From positions 1 to 36,738 of the forward strand of contig JAITIY010000008.1 in NCBI GenBank assembly GCA_031279185.1: DNA of 36,738 nucleotides, read 5' to 3'. The stretch comes from Holosporales bacterium. GTDB lineage: Bacteria > Pseudomonadota > Alphaproteobacteria > BNTO01. The notes under the pieces are model-generated. The model made no database searches, had not been told where the DNA came from, and worked only from the letters and a program-made list of their open reading frames with translations. Below are positions 1-9,655 of the stretch, piece by piece. The position numbers and the translations under genes were made by a program. Within the stretch, counting starts at the first letter, position 1. Each line of letters begins with the position of its first letter.

Positions 1-203
1 GTCGGGAATATCTGCGAAAAAACGTGAAATGAGAGATTGCATGGCAAAATAAAAAATTTACAAAAATATAGCACAAATTACAAGCCGTTGCTTGAATGTT
101 TTTTCATGCGTAGGCCCTGTACACGGCCGTGATTGTTGTTGCTGTGGTTGGCCGCATATGTTATCTTACGAGTGTAAATAATAATATTATAGACTGTCAC
201 GTT

Positions 204-1733
204 ATGTGTAAATGTATTGCTGTATTTACGATTGTTGCTTTTCAGCTTCTGTGCCGCGGGGCGTGTGCCTCGGATGACCGAGGTGCGGATTCGAGTGGGC
301 CCGAAGCAAGGGCCTCGAATCTCCGAGTGGCGCCGGCGAGTGTGTTCTATGGGATTATGGATCACGTTGACAGTTTGCCGGAGGCAGATGTGGTGAAACG
401 GTTGGTTGAGGTAATTGGTGACATTGAGTATAAACGCTGCTCGCCGTTCGAACGTTGTTGTTTACTGAATCGAATGGCTTCGTTGGTGTCAGCGCATGGA
501 TTGCTGAAGGTGCTGGATAGTGTGCGGCTGGCGGATCCGGAGGGAGGCACAAGGATAGTAGATGGAGTCTTGGATTGGATGCGTCATTGTCGGTGGGTAG
601 CGGAGTTCCGGTTCGATGCGTCGCCTCCAAGATATTTTGAGTCGCTTGGGGATGAATTTAAGCGTGTCTTGGAAACGCTGTTGGTTGATGGATCCATTAG
701 GCATGATGAACGTGTGTTGACTGTTTGCGCTGATGTCGATGGACTGTTGTTGATTCGGTGTGCAGATGAATTTGCTCGCGTGCTTTTGGAATGTGAAATG
801 GCATTGTGTCAAGATGACCGTGCTGGAGCCTGTGCTGAAAAGTTTTACGGGGAAAGTCGGCAGGCATATCAACTACACAATCCGATAGCTGCGTTTCAGT
901 CGGACAGGCCAGGTGTCTTCAGTCGGCTTAGTGGCGCGTCGTCCTATTGGGATCATCGATCGTGTCGATACCGCGTGGCGGTGGCGGAAGCATTGGCGTC
1001 GTTCGGGAACAGGTGGCAGGGGCCTGCCGATTTGTTGACCATGCATGGGGTGCCTGACGCTGTACGTGCTCAGGTCCGATTCGCCGTGGAATGTGGTATT
1101 CGGGAGGGGCTGTGTTTGGCTGTTTTCCCCGGAACGAAAACTGCTTATAACCAGTCAATTGGCAAAGTTCTTGGGTCGGTTTGGTCGAGGGTCAGAAGCT
1201 ACCGCGATTGGTGGAAGTTGCGTTATGTGACTCCTGCCGGGGACGCCACGGACGAAGATGATCCGATTCATAGATTTTGGCGCTGGACAAATGAAGTCCT
1301 TCGCATAAAGAACGTGGATGCACTGACGCAGCTGTTGGCCGAAGCCGCAGCTCATCTGAGTGAGTTTGATCAAATAGCGTTCGATCAGTGTGCCTATGGC
1401 GATTGTTACCTTGTTTTTACTTGGCTGGTAATGCGTGAGTACGTGTATAGTCGTCGCGGTGACCTCGCCAGAACGCCGCCATGTTGTTTTAGTCCCAAAA
1501 GGGGCGAATCAGTTTTTCGACTAACGTCTTTCTATGGGTTGCTTGGCCGAGACCTTCGTCAGTTGTTGACGATTTGTCGGCGTTTGGGTGGATCTACGTG
1601 GGACGCCATACGACGCTATTCGAAAGGTGATTTACTACCGCGGTTGATGGCTTGTGACAAAGCGTCCGCCAATGCGTTGGAAGAACTGCTACACACGGAC
1701 CCTCAAAACGTACGCTTTTGTGACGGGCATTGA
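204..1733 (+). CDS. Secreted hypothetical protein (Cys-rich, no recognised family)
   Basis: Long ORF 129..1733; the ATG at 204 gives a convincing signal peptide (MCKCIAVFTIVAFQLLCRGACASDD). GC-richer and much G-richer than the neighbouring genes. No family motif recognised. Confidence 0.7.
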   Translation: MCKCIAVFTIVAFQLLCRGACASDDRGADSSGPEARASNLRVAPASVFYGIMDHVDSLPEADVVKRLVEVIGDIEYKRCSPFERCCLLNRMASLVSAHGLLKVLDSVRLADPEGGTRIVDGVLDWMRHCRWVAEFRFDASPPRYFESLGDEFKRVLETLLVDGSIRHDERVLTVCADVDGLLLIRCADEFARVLLECEMALCQDDRAGACAEKFYGESRQAYQLHNPIAAFQSDRPGVFSRLSGASSYWDHRSCRYRVAVAEALASFGNRWQGPADLLTMHGVPDAVRAQVRFAVECGIREGLCLAVFPGTKTAYNQSIGKVLGSVWSRVRSYRDWWKLRYVTPAGDATDEDDPIHRFWRWTNEVLRIKNVDALTQLLAEAAAHLSEFDQIAFDQCAYGDCYLVFTWLVMREYVYSRRGDLARTPPCCFSPKRGESVFRLTSFYGLLGRDLRQLLTICRRLGGSTWDAIRRYSKGDLLPRLMACDKASANALEELLHTDPQNVRFCDGH

Positions 1734-2273
1734 CTCGAAAGTAGTGCATTGGGCTGATATCGGTCGGCGACTGTTGCCGTTTTGCATGCGTTCCATGTAC
1801 CTGCGCAGGAGGTAGATTCCGCGCCCACATACATGTCAGCTTTGTTCGCGCGGGCTCCATTGCATGGTAGCTGTGTTTGCGCACACCGCGCCTAATCGAG
1901 AACTTGCCGTCGTCAGGGTTGCTTTATGACAAACGCCATAATAGCCCAGAAAGTTATTTTTCAACGAAAAAACTCTTGGAGGCTGTCTGCAAATTCATCA
2001 TCGGCGCAGGAAAGATTTTTAAACTTTATTCGTGCACAAGAACACAAGAATGTTTGATGCGGTACAATGTTTGAAACGTGACAAATACTGCGACAGAAAT
2101 AGTTTAGCTCTCTATGAACAATGCCGCGCGAATGGGGCATATCCTAACATGGACGACTCTCCCCCGAGCCGCCTCAAAGTACATGAACTTATACAACTTT
2201 CGTGTTGGGCTTTTCTGTTCAATCAAAACGACTTATAATCCACAACGTAATACATGAATACAAAGGTTTGTAA

Positions 2274-3530
2274 GTGGTTGTTCAAGTTCAGTCGAAAATT
2301 AGAATAAAGCAGGATGCCATGCTAACAGCTGATACATTATTAATTCCAGTATTTAATCATGTTAAACAGTTAGTGGAATCGTTACCGCTTTTTACAGAGC
2401 TAGAATTCGATATACTACCGTTGCTTACTTATGCTAGAAAGTTTCGTATGTTTCAAAATGTTATCGTTTTAGGAACTGGAGGTTCATGCTTAAGTGGTAA
2501 AATGTATACAAATTTTAAGACAACATCTGGACCAAAAATACATTTTATCGACAACATAGACTCCTTTGAGTGGATAAAGCTATTTCAAAATATAAATCCA
2601 AAAACTACGGGAGTAATTGTTATTTCAAAATCAGGAAATACAACAGAAACGCTATGTCAAACACTTATGGCAATAGAAAAATTGGATGGATTGCCGTATT
2701 GTGACCATTTTTTATTCATTACAGATCAAACAGATAGTGCGATTAGAGATATTGCTAAACATTATGGAATTACATGTTTAGATCATCCTAGTGGAATAGG
2801 TGGCAGATTCGCTGGATTTTCTATTGTTGGTTTGTTGCCCGCGCTAATAGCAGGTATTGATGTGAAAGAAATCATAGCTGGTGCAAAGGACGCTGTAGCA
2901 ATATTTATAGAAGATGGTCCAACAATAGAAAATGCAGTACTAAACGGAGCGTTTTTACAAAATGATTTATTTTTAAAAGGTATAAATATTTCTGTAATGT
3001 TTTGTTATGCAGACCGACTTCGCCCTTTTGCAGAATGGCATCGTCAGTTAGTGGCGGAAAGTTTAGGAAAAAGAGAAACGTGTGATACAGACAGTAGTGA
3101 CAATATAAAACGGTATGGGACAACTCCAGTTATTGCGATTGGAACAATTGACCAACACTCACAATTGCAACTATACATCGACGGACCTCAGGATAAATTT
3201 TTCACGTTTATTTTCGTGGGTGATCATCCGCATACTCAACCAGTTAAGCTTAATGGTATTACAAATAAAATATTAAGTGCTATTAACGGACATACAATGT
3301 CAGAGCTAATGAATGCTCACCAACAAGCTACACTGCAGACGATTATTAGTAATAAAATCCCCGTAAGGAGTATATTTATTTCAGAATTGGATGAACAAGC
3401 CATTGGCTATCTAATGATGTTTTCTATATTAGAAACTATTGCATTAGCGAATATTTGGAAAATTGATCCATTTAATCAACCAGGAGTGAAATTTGTGAAA
3501 GATAAAGTCATTGAATTAATGCAAAATTAA
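2274..3530 (+). CDS. pgi: Glucose-6-phosphate isomerase
   Basis: SIS-type motifs: VIVLGTGGSCLSGK, VIVISKSGNTTETL, DHPSGIGGRFAGFSIVGLLPALIAG. The 2274 start is a GTG; an ATG at 2319 is an alternative start. Confidence 0.85.
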   Translation: MVVQVQSKIRIKQDAMLTADTLLIPVFNHVKQLVESLPLFTELEFDILPLLTYARKFRMFQNVIVLGTGGSCLSGKMYTNFKTTSGPKIHFIDNIDSFEWIKLFQNINPKTTGVIVISKSGNTTETLCQTLMAIEKLDGLPYCDHFLFITDQTDSAIRDIAKHYGITCLDHPSGIGGRFAGFSIVGLLPALIAGIDVKEIIAGAKDAVAIFIEDGPTIENAVLNGAFLQNDLFLKGINISVMFCYADRLRPFAEWHRQLVAESLGKRETCDTDSSDNIKRYGTTPVIAIGTIDQHSQLQLYIDGPQDKFFTFIFVGDHPHTQPVKLNGITNKILSAINGHTMSELMNAHQQATLQTIISNKIPVRSIFISELDEQAIGYLMMFSILETIALANIWKIDPFNQPGVKFVKDKVIELMQN

Positions 3531-3552
3531 TTGGATATAAATTAAAAAATAA

Positions 3553-4692
3553 ATGGTCCAAAAATATACAAAAAATAATCGTGAAAAATATGCCGTATAT
3601 GTATTAGTTGCTGGTGGTACTGGCGGACATTTATTTCCTGCATTAAGCGTAGCGAAAATACTGAAAAAGAGTGCAGGGAAAGTTTATTTATTCACAGATG
3701 AAAGAGTTAAAGACATTGTTGATGATCAGTATATAGATAAAGTTTTTATTTCAAATTTTAAGAAATCATTATTTAATACACAAAAGCCGAAGTGGAAATT
3801 ATTTAGCAAATGGCTAAATATATCTTTTACTGTACGATTATTTTTTTGCGGAATGAAGAGCCTTTTCCTTTTTCTAAAACAAAGACCAAATGTTGTAGTA
3901 GGATTCGGAGGCTATCCATCTGCACCAACAGTACTAGCGGCTAAATTTTTAAGGATTCCGTATGTACTTCATGAATGTAATTCAATACTTGGTAGGACAA
4001 ATAAAATTTTGGCAAATAATGCCGCGGTTATCACAACAGGATTTGAAAAAATTAAAGGAATACCAAATCAAGTAAAATCAAAACAAGTGTTTACAGGTAA
4101 TCCAATTCGTGAAAGTATTGCAAAATTGCATTTTCGAAAGTACATTCCACCAACTACTAGTATTAATGTTTTTGTAATTGGAGGAAGCCAAGGCTCAGAA
4201 TTACTTTCAAATATAGTACCATCTGCCATTCATATCGTTTCTCAAAAAGCGATACATATTAAAGTTAAAATGCAAGCTAAAGAGAAAGACTGCGCACGAT
4301 TGTCTGAACAGTTTGAGAAAATAGGAATTGAATGTACTGTACAGCCATTTTTCAAAAATATTGCAACTGAACTGAGATGGTCGCATATTGTTATTTCTAG
4401 AGCTGGTGCAATTACGTTGGCAGAAATAGCGGCCGCTGGGATTCCATCAATTCTTATTCCGCTATCGTGCTCACTTGATGGCGATCAGATGAATAATGCT
4501 AATGATTATGCCAACAGCGGTGCAGCGATTTTGATTAAAGAAGCTGACTTATCCGTAACGCAGTTGGGAGATACATTACTTAGGTTATGTACTGAACAAG
4601 ATTTATTAATCAAACTAAGCGAATCTGTGCTAAAAAAATTTGTACCTCATGCAGCTACGCAATTGGCCTATGAAATAATGGGAATTATTTAA
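3553..4692 (+). CDS. murG: UDP-N-acetylglucosamine--N-acetylmuramyl-(pentapeptide) pyrophosphoryl-undecaprenol N-acetylglucosamine transferase
   Basis: VLVAGGTGGHLFPALSVA, VVGFGGYPSAPTVLAA, HECNSILGRTNKILA, GGSQGSELLS, ISRAGAITLAEIAAAGIPSILIPL are characteristic of MurG. Confidence 0.95.
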   Translation: MVQKYTKNNREKYAVYVLVAGGTGGHLFPALSVAKILKKSAGKVYLFTDERVKDIVDDQYIDKVFISNFKKSLFNTQKPKWKLFSKWLNISFTVRLFFCGMKSLFLFLKQRPNVVVGFGGYPSAPTVLAAKFLRIPYVLHECNSILGRTNKILANNAAVITTGFEKIKGIPNQVKSKQVFTGNPIRESIAKLHFRKYIPPTTSINVFVIGGSQGSELLSNIVPSAIHIVSQKAIHIKVKMQAKEKDCARLSEQFEKIGIECTVQPFFKNIATELRWSHIVISRAGAITLAEIAAAGIPSILIPLSCSLDGDQMNNANDYANSGAAILIKEADLSVTQLGDTLLRLCTEQDLLIKLSESVLKKFVPHAATQLAYEIMGII

Positions 4693-4751
4693 TTAAATTA
4701 TTTTTTGCCTTGCTTAAAAATTGGTGTTGATGTGTTGAATTGAACTGTTTA

Positions 4752-6794
4752 CTAAGATTGTTCAAATGGCGTTACGTTCAACAGTTGGTCTATAGAACTC
4801 GCTTGTTTTTTATTTGTCGGTGGCGTTACACTGTGATCTTTGTCTTTCTCATTAGATGGTCGCGTCAAATAAGCTAACAATTCACCAGCGATACGTGTCG
4901 GTATTCGTCCTCCTGTTGAAATTGGTGCCATCTTTTTTCTATGGGAATCGTTTCCTACCCATACGCCAACAACAACTCCATAATTATCAATAAATTCAAT
5001 AGGGCCCATACAACCACAAAATGCATTAGTGTTATTTTGAACTGGAAGTCTTCCTCTCGTTTTATTTTGAACGGGAGGTCTTCCTCCAAAGAAACATGCA
5101 TCGTAATTACTATTAGATCCAGTTTTTCCGTAAATGAATGGATCCACGTTAGCAGCTCGAGCAGTTCCAATTGTGACAGTTGATCTCATCATTTGTTGCA
5201 TTGACTCAAGGACATCGTGTTTAATTACACGAAAAGATATTTCATTTTTGCGTTGGTACAAAATTTCTCCTGTTTTATCCCTAATTTCAACTATTCCATA
5301 CGGAAAACATAAATAACCATCTGCAAAAAATGCAGCGTATGCTCTCATCATTTCCATAAATGTTATGTCAGCCGCACCAATCGATAGCGTTAAATCTGCA
5401 TTTAATTTTGATGTGATTCCGAGCCTTCTAGCTGTTTTGATGACATTTGAAATTCCTACCTTTTTAGCAACACGAATACATACACTGTTGACAGAGTAAA
5501 CATATGCATCAAACAGAGATATTTCGCCACGTTCCTTCCATTTATAGTTACCAGGTTTCCACGTACCTTGTTCAAATACAGAATCGTTAAATTTGTCATT
5601 TGGGGAAATTCCCATTTCAAGCGCAGTTAAATAAACAAATGTCTTGAACGCAGATCCAGGTTGCCTTGCAGCGATTGTGGCTCTATTAAATTGGCTCTTT
5701 CCATAATCAAGCCCACCTACCATAGATAAAACTGCGCCATCTGGTGTCATGGCAACAACTGCAACTTGAGAAAATTTGTATTCTTCTCCAAATTTTTCGT
5801 AAAAATTCTGGCAAATTTCCTCTGCTTTTCGTTGCATTTCAGGATTAAGAGTAGTCACAACAATCAAATCTCTATCTATAGGTCCTATTATTTGCGGAAT
5901 GCTATCGTAAACCCAATCGGCAAAATATCGACACCCGCTTTCTACTGACGTAGATAGTTTAAAAAAAGATTGTTCCCATTCATCAATTTGTTCACGCCAT
6001 TTGTTGTCAATAAAACCGTTACTTTCCATAACGCCTAACACTAACTTAGCTCGTTCTATTGAATTTTGTGGATTCGCAGTTGGGGCATATCGTGACGGAG
6101 CACGCAGAATTCCCGCCAAAACAGCAGCTTCAAAAATAGTTAACTCTTTACTAGGTTTACTAAAATATTTACGTGACGCAGCGTCAATACCGTATGTGCC
6201 AGCGCCAAAATAAACTCTATTTAGATATAGTGTCAAAATTTCCTGTTTGGAAAAACGCGACTCTAGTTTTATTGCTAGTACCAGCTCTTGTAATTTTCTT
6301 CTTATAGATCTGTCTGTAATTGAGTAAAAACCATTTGACATAAGCATGTTTTTGGCCAATTGTTGCGTTAACGTCGATCCGCCTTGAACAATTCTATTCG
6401 CTCGAAAATTGCGTACTGCAGCACGAATTAATCCAACGACATCTACTCCATTGTGTATATAGAAACGTCTATCTTCAATCGCAAGAAAAGCATTAACAAC
6501 GTACGTTGGTAAATCATTTACTTTTATGAATTCTTCAAACAAATCTCCATAAGTAGCAAGTACAGTGCCATCAGGTGCTTGAATAGATACGCAAGGATTT
6601 CTTACGTTTGAATTAAAGCTTTTTATTTGTGGTAATGATTTGTTCAACCACCAAAATAATGCGCACATACAACAGCTTAAGAAAGCACAAAATATTAGTA
6701 TCAATGCAAAGAATGATTGGAAAAAATACATAAATGGGCGAAAACACAAAAGTTTTCTATCTTTAATTTTATTTTTTAATGGCATGTTATGCAA
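4752..6794 (-). CDS. mrcA: Penicillin-binding protein 1A (bifunctional glycosyltransferase/transpeptidase)
   Basis: GT51 motifs ([41 protein letters not shown]) and transpeptidase motifs ([48 protein letters not shown]). Contains an unusual in-frame insertion near the KTG motif. Confidence 0.93.
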   Translation of the reverse strand: [680 protein letters not shown]

Positions 6795-6830
6795 ATAATT
6801 GTAGAATTACACTCAAAGTATTTAATAAAC

Positions 6831-7817
6831 CTATAGTTTCGAGTTAGTTGAATATAAATGTTTTACAATAGCCGCAGCTTGCGCCTGCGGGCGATCAAAC
6901 GGAACAAAAAATACATCATGAGCTGCATATTGAGTTCTAAACCATGTTTGTTGCCGTTTCGCGTATCGATGTGTTGCCATTTTTATAAAAGAAATCATGT
7001 CTTCCATGGAATATTTCCCATTCAAATAATTCTTTATTTCCGTAAAACCAACAGCCTTTTGCAATGGGAACGCTATATCTCCTGTTGTTTTTACGAAATC
7101 TTTGACTTCATCTATCACTCCATTCTTAATCATTTCCAGACAACGTATTTCAATTCGTTTCGTCAAAGTAGTCTTATCTACGTCAAGCACAAATAATTGA
7201 GATTTTAAATATTTGTTTTTTACTCTTGGCTCTTTTTGCCAGAGCACTATAGATCGACCTGTTTGCTCAAAAACCTCCCATGCACGTAATAAACGCTGAA
7301 CATGTCTTGGGTGAATTCGTCCACTTATATGCGGATCCTTTTTCACAACACATTCATATAATGCATCACTTCCTGAGGAATTAATTATTGCGAATCCTTT
7401 TTGTCGTATATCAATACGAACAGATTCAGATACTTCAGGGATAGGAGATAGGCCGTAAAGCAAAGAACTCAAATATAAACCAGCGCCACCTGTTGCGATA
7501 AACGCACACGTCGTATCTATAGAATCAACGCATGAGTCCAAAAGATTCAGCCAATACGCTACTGATAATGGTTGATCATGGTTAAGGATTCCGTAAAGAT
7601 GGTGCGGAATGCCTTGCTGATCTTTGCTAGATGGAATAGCCGTCAATATAGGCAACCCTTTGTACAGTTGTATGCTATCTGCGTTAACTACCTCAGCATC
7701 TAACGCTGCAGCGATCTCTACTGCAACTGCACTCTTTCCACTAGCAGTTGGACCTCCTAATAGAAGAATAGTTTTAGTGTCAAATAGCACGATAGTCCCC
7801 AAGATATTTCGTATCAC
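6831..7817 (-). CDS. miaA: tRNA dimethylallyltransferase
   Basis: LLLGGPTASGKSAVAVEIA, EVVNADSIQLYKGLPILTA, GIPHHLYG, GGAGLYLSSLLYGL; C-terminal RYAKRQQTWFR. Confidence 0.95.
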   Translation of the reverse strand: MIRNILGTIVLFDTKTILLLGGPTASGKSAVAVEIAAALDAEVVNADSIQLYKGLPILTAIPSSKDQQGIPHHLYGILNHDQPLSVAYWLNLLDSCVDSIDTTCAFIATGGAGLYLSSLLYGLSPIPEVSESVRIDIRQKGFAIINSSGSDALYECVVKKDPHISGRIHPRHVQRLLRAWEVFEQTGRSIVLWQKEPRVKNKYLKSQLFVLDVDKTTLTKRIEIRCLEMIKNGVIDEVKDFVKTTGDIAFPLQKAVGFTEIKNYLNGKYSMEDMISFIKMATHRYAKRQQTWFRTQYAAHDVFFVPFDRPQAQAAAIVKHLYSTNSKL

Positions 7818-8628
7818 CAGAATTCCAATCTGATATATTACGCAAAGATCCGCTCATAGCAGTAACACATTCTCCTGAGATCTTTACTTGGTCTTGTGAG
7901 CACTCTATTTCAAGTAATCCACCACGATCTGACCTCTGCATTGCAGTTAAATTAGTCTTGCGAAGTTTGTTAGCCCAATATGGCCCCAAAAAACAATGAT
8001 TCCACAATGTTACAGGATCTTCGTTTAATCTAGATGGAACAAAAAATCTAGAAATAAAATCGAAAGACGCTTCTTTGCCACCTTCAGCAGTGACAACAAT
8101 ACCATCACACAAAATTTTACACAGCTTTGCAATATCAGGCTCTAATTTCAGTACATGCTTTGTGTTAAACATTTCAACCACATATATGTAACCACACTTG
8201 CTAACTGCAATCGGCGGGACTCCCAATGCATTAATTAAACGATCCGGTGCAGCAGTCAGCTCTGTTTTTTTTACTAAAGTATTGATCATTATTTTGCCAT
8301 TTTTGTTTGACATCATGAAAATACCATTTGACGAATCAAAATAAATAATATTCGGATCAATGCTTTCAGGTTTAATTTCATGCCACAAAACATGTGCTGC
8401 AGCTAGTAAGCTATGCCCAAAGGCGCATTCATTTGACAATGGATTAAAAATTTTAATTTGAAAATGTTGATTTTGTAGCGGAGTGATGAATATTATTTCA
8501 TGTAAATTGAATTCACGCGCAATTTTTTGCAAAACGACATCAGAAAAAGATTTTTCTAACAAACATACGGCAGCAGCATTCCCTTCAAAAATACTCGATG
8601 CAAATACGTCAACAATCCAAAAATGCAT
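7780..8628 (-). CDS. PhzF-family isomerase/epimerase-like protein
   Basis: N-terminus MHFWIVDVFASSIFEGNAAAVCLLE...LQKIAREFNLHEIIFITP and SRFFVPSRLNEDPVT match the PhzF/DAP-epimerase-like pattern. Slight overlap with the annotated miaA start. Confidence 0.8.
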   Translation of the reverse strand: MHFWIVDVFASSIFEGNAAAVCLLEKSFSDVVLQKIAREFNLHEIIFITPLQNQHFQIKIFNPLSNECAFGHSLLAAAHVLWHEIKPESIDPNIIYFDSSNGIFMMSNKNGKIMINTLVKKTELTAAPDRLINALGVPPIAVSKCGYIYVVEMFNTKHVLKLEPDIAKLCKILCDGIVVTAEGGKEASFDFISRFFVPSRLNEDPVTLWNHCFLGPYWANKLRKTNLTAMQRSDRGGLLEIECSQDQVKISGECVTAMSGSLRNISDWNSGDTKYLGDYRAI

Positions 8629-8715
8629 ACATCCCCATATACAAAAACATAATCAACCGGCGTTAGTCTACTACAAAATCAATTTGGCATAATAGACGCG
8701 TACGCACAACTACGT

Positions 8716-9396
8716 TTATATGCCGTCGTTTCTATCAAGTTCTTCCCACATCGAAGTTGGTTGCATAGATGACAGCATTTTATTAAAAGCTTCAAGTTCC
8801 ACACTATTTGGCAGAAAGAATCTACGTGGGAAAGCAACATTTTTTGAATCATTTGCCACATTAGTATTGTTTTCATAGATGTCTAATATCTGCTGATATG
8901 ACGATTCGATTAATTTTACGTAAACTTTTGCAAGTACTTTAGCATCTATCAATGCACCATGACGTTCGCGTGCGATATTATAGCGTTTTGCTAAAGCATC
9001 TAAACTCGCAGGACTGCCAGGAAATTTTTTTCGTGCTAATTGCACGGTATCAATCGTTCTAATTAATGAAATTGGTTGTTTTCCAAAACGCTGCAGTTCT
9101 GTGTTTAACATGCCAACATCAAATTTAGCGTTATGAATTACCAAAATGTCATCAGCAATAAATTCTAAAAAAGAATCTGCATAAAAAGCGAATGTTGGAT
9201 AATCTTTTAAAAAGTCATATGTTAAGCCAGTAATTCGCACAACTTCGTCTGGAACTTCACACTCTGGATTAACATATTCATGAAAAATGCGTTCAGATGG
9301 AATGTCATCGATTAGCTCAACGCAACCAATTTCTATTATGCGATCTGTTTCTTTCAAACCAGTTGTTTCTGTATCAAGAACAATTTTACGAAACAT
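8716..9396 (-). CDS. dnaQ: DNA polymerase III subunit epsilon (3'-5' exonuclease)
   Basis: MFRKIVLDTETTGLKETDRIIEIGCVEL, LVIHNAKFDVGMLN, RERHGALIDAKVLAKVYVKL: DEDDh exonuclease motifs. Confidence 0.93.
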   Translation of the reverse strand: MFRKIVLDTETTGLKETDRIIEIGCVELIDDIPSERIFHEYVNPECEVPDEVVRITGLTYDFLKDYPTFAFYADSFLEFIADDILVIHNAKFDVGMLNTELQRFGKQPISLIRTIDTVQLARKKFPGSPASLDALAKRYNIARERHGALIDAKVLAKVYVKLIESSYQQILDIYENNTNVANDSKNVAFPRRFFLPNSVELEAFNKMLSSMQPTSMWEELDRNDGI

Positions 9397-9619
9397 ATTC
9401 GATTTCTTGCATTTTCATTTCTCTAATGCAATGTGTACCAAATGGTGTATTGAAAAAACAAAACTTATTTTTCGAGTTTGTAAACTCGTTCAATCTAATT
9501 TAAAAAAAGCGAATATCAAGCCAAATGATTCATCAATTTCCTGTAAACGAACCAAATTAAATATATTCTATAGCATTTTAACATGGCGCCAACTTGATCT
9601 CCAAAATTGAATCAAAATG

Positions 9620-9649
9620 TTGCAAGAAATTCTTCGTTCATAGTATAAT
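9620..9649 (+). promoter_or_regulatory. Putative sigma70-type promoter for ssrA
   Basis: TTGCAA (9620-9625), 18-bp spacer, TATAAT (9644-9649), immediately upstream of the tmRNA acceptor segment. Confidence 0.6.
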
Positions 9650-9655
9650 GAGACG

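Noticed and set aside
2-52. Possible C-terminal tail ...SGISAKKREMRDCMAK* of an upstream gene
   Set aside because: Only 16 codons visible at the window edge; insufficient to call a CDS.
355-1373. Minus-strand ORFs opposite the left secreted gene
   Set aside because: Pro/His/Thr-rich peptides expected from the reverse of a G-rich coding strand; no starts or motifs.
4941-6213. Several short + strand ORFs and a 71-aa minus ORF inside the PBP1A gene
   Set aside because: Alternative frames of a well-supported long CDS.
9397-9610. Possible ~60-aa basic + strand ORF (MCTKWCIEKTKLIFRV...) upstream of ssrA
   Set aside because: No clear ribosome-binding site or motif, part of a longer frame antisense to dnaQ; could be chance in AT-rich intergenic DNA.
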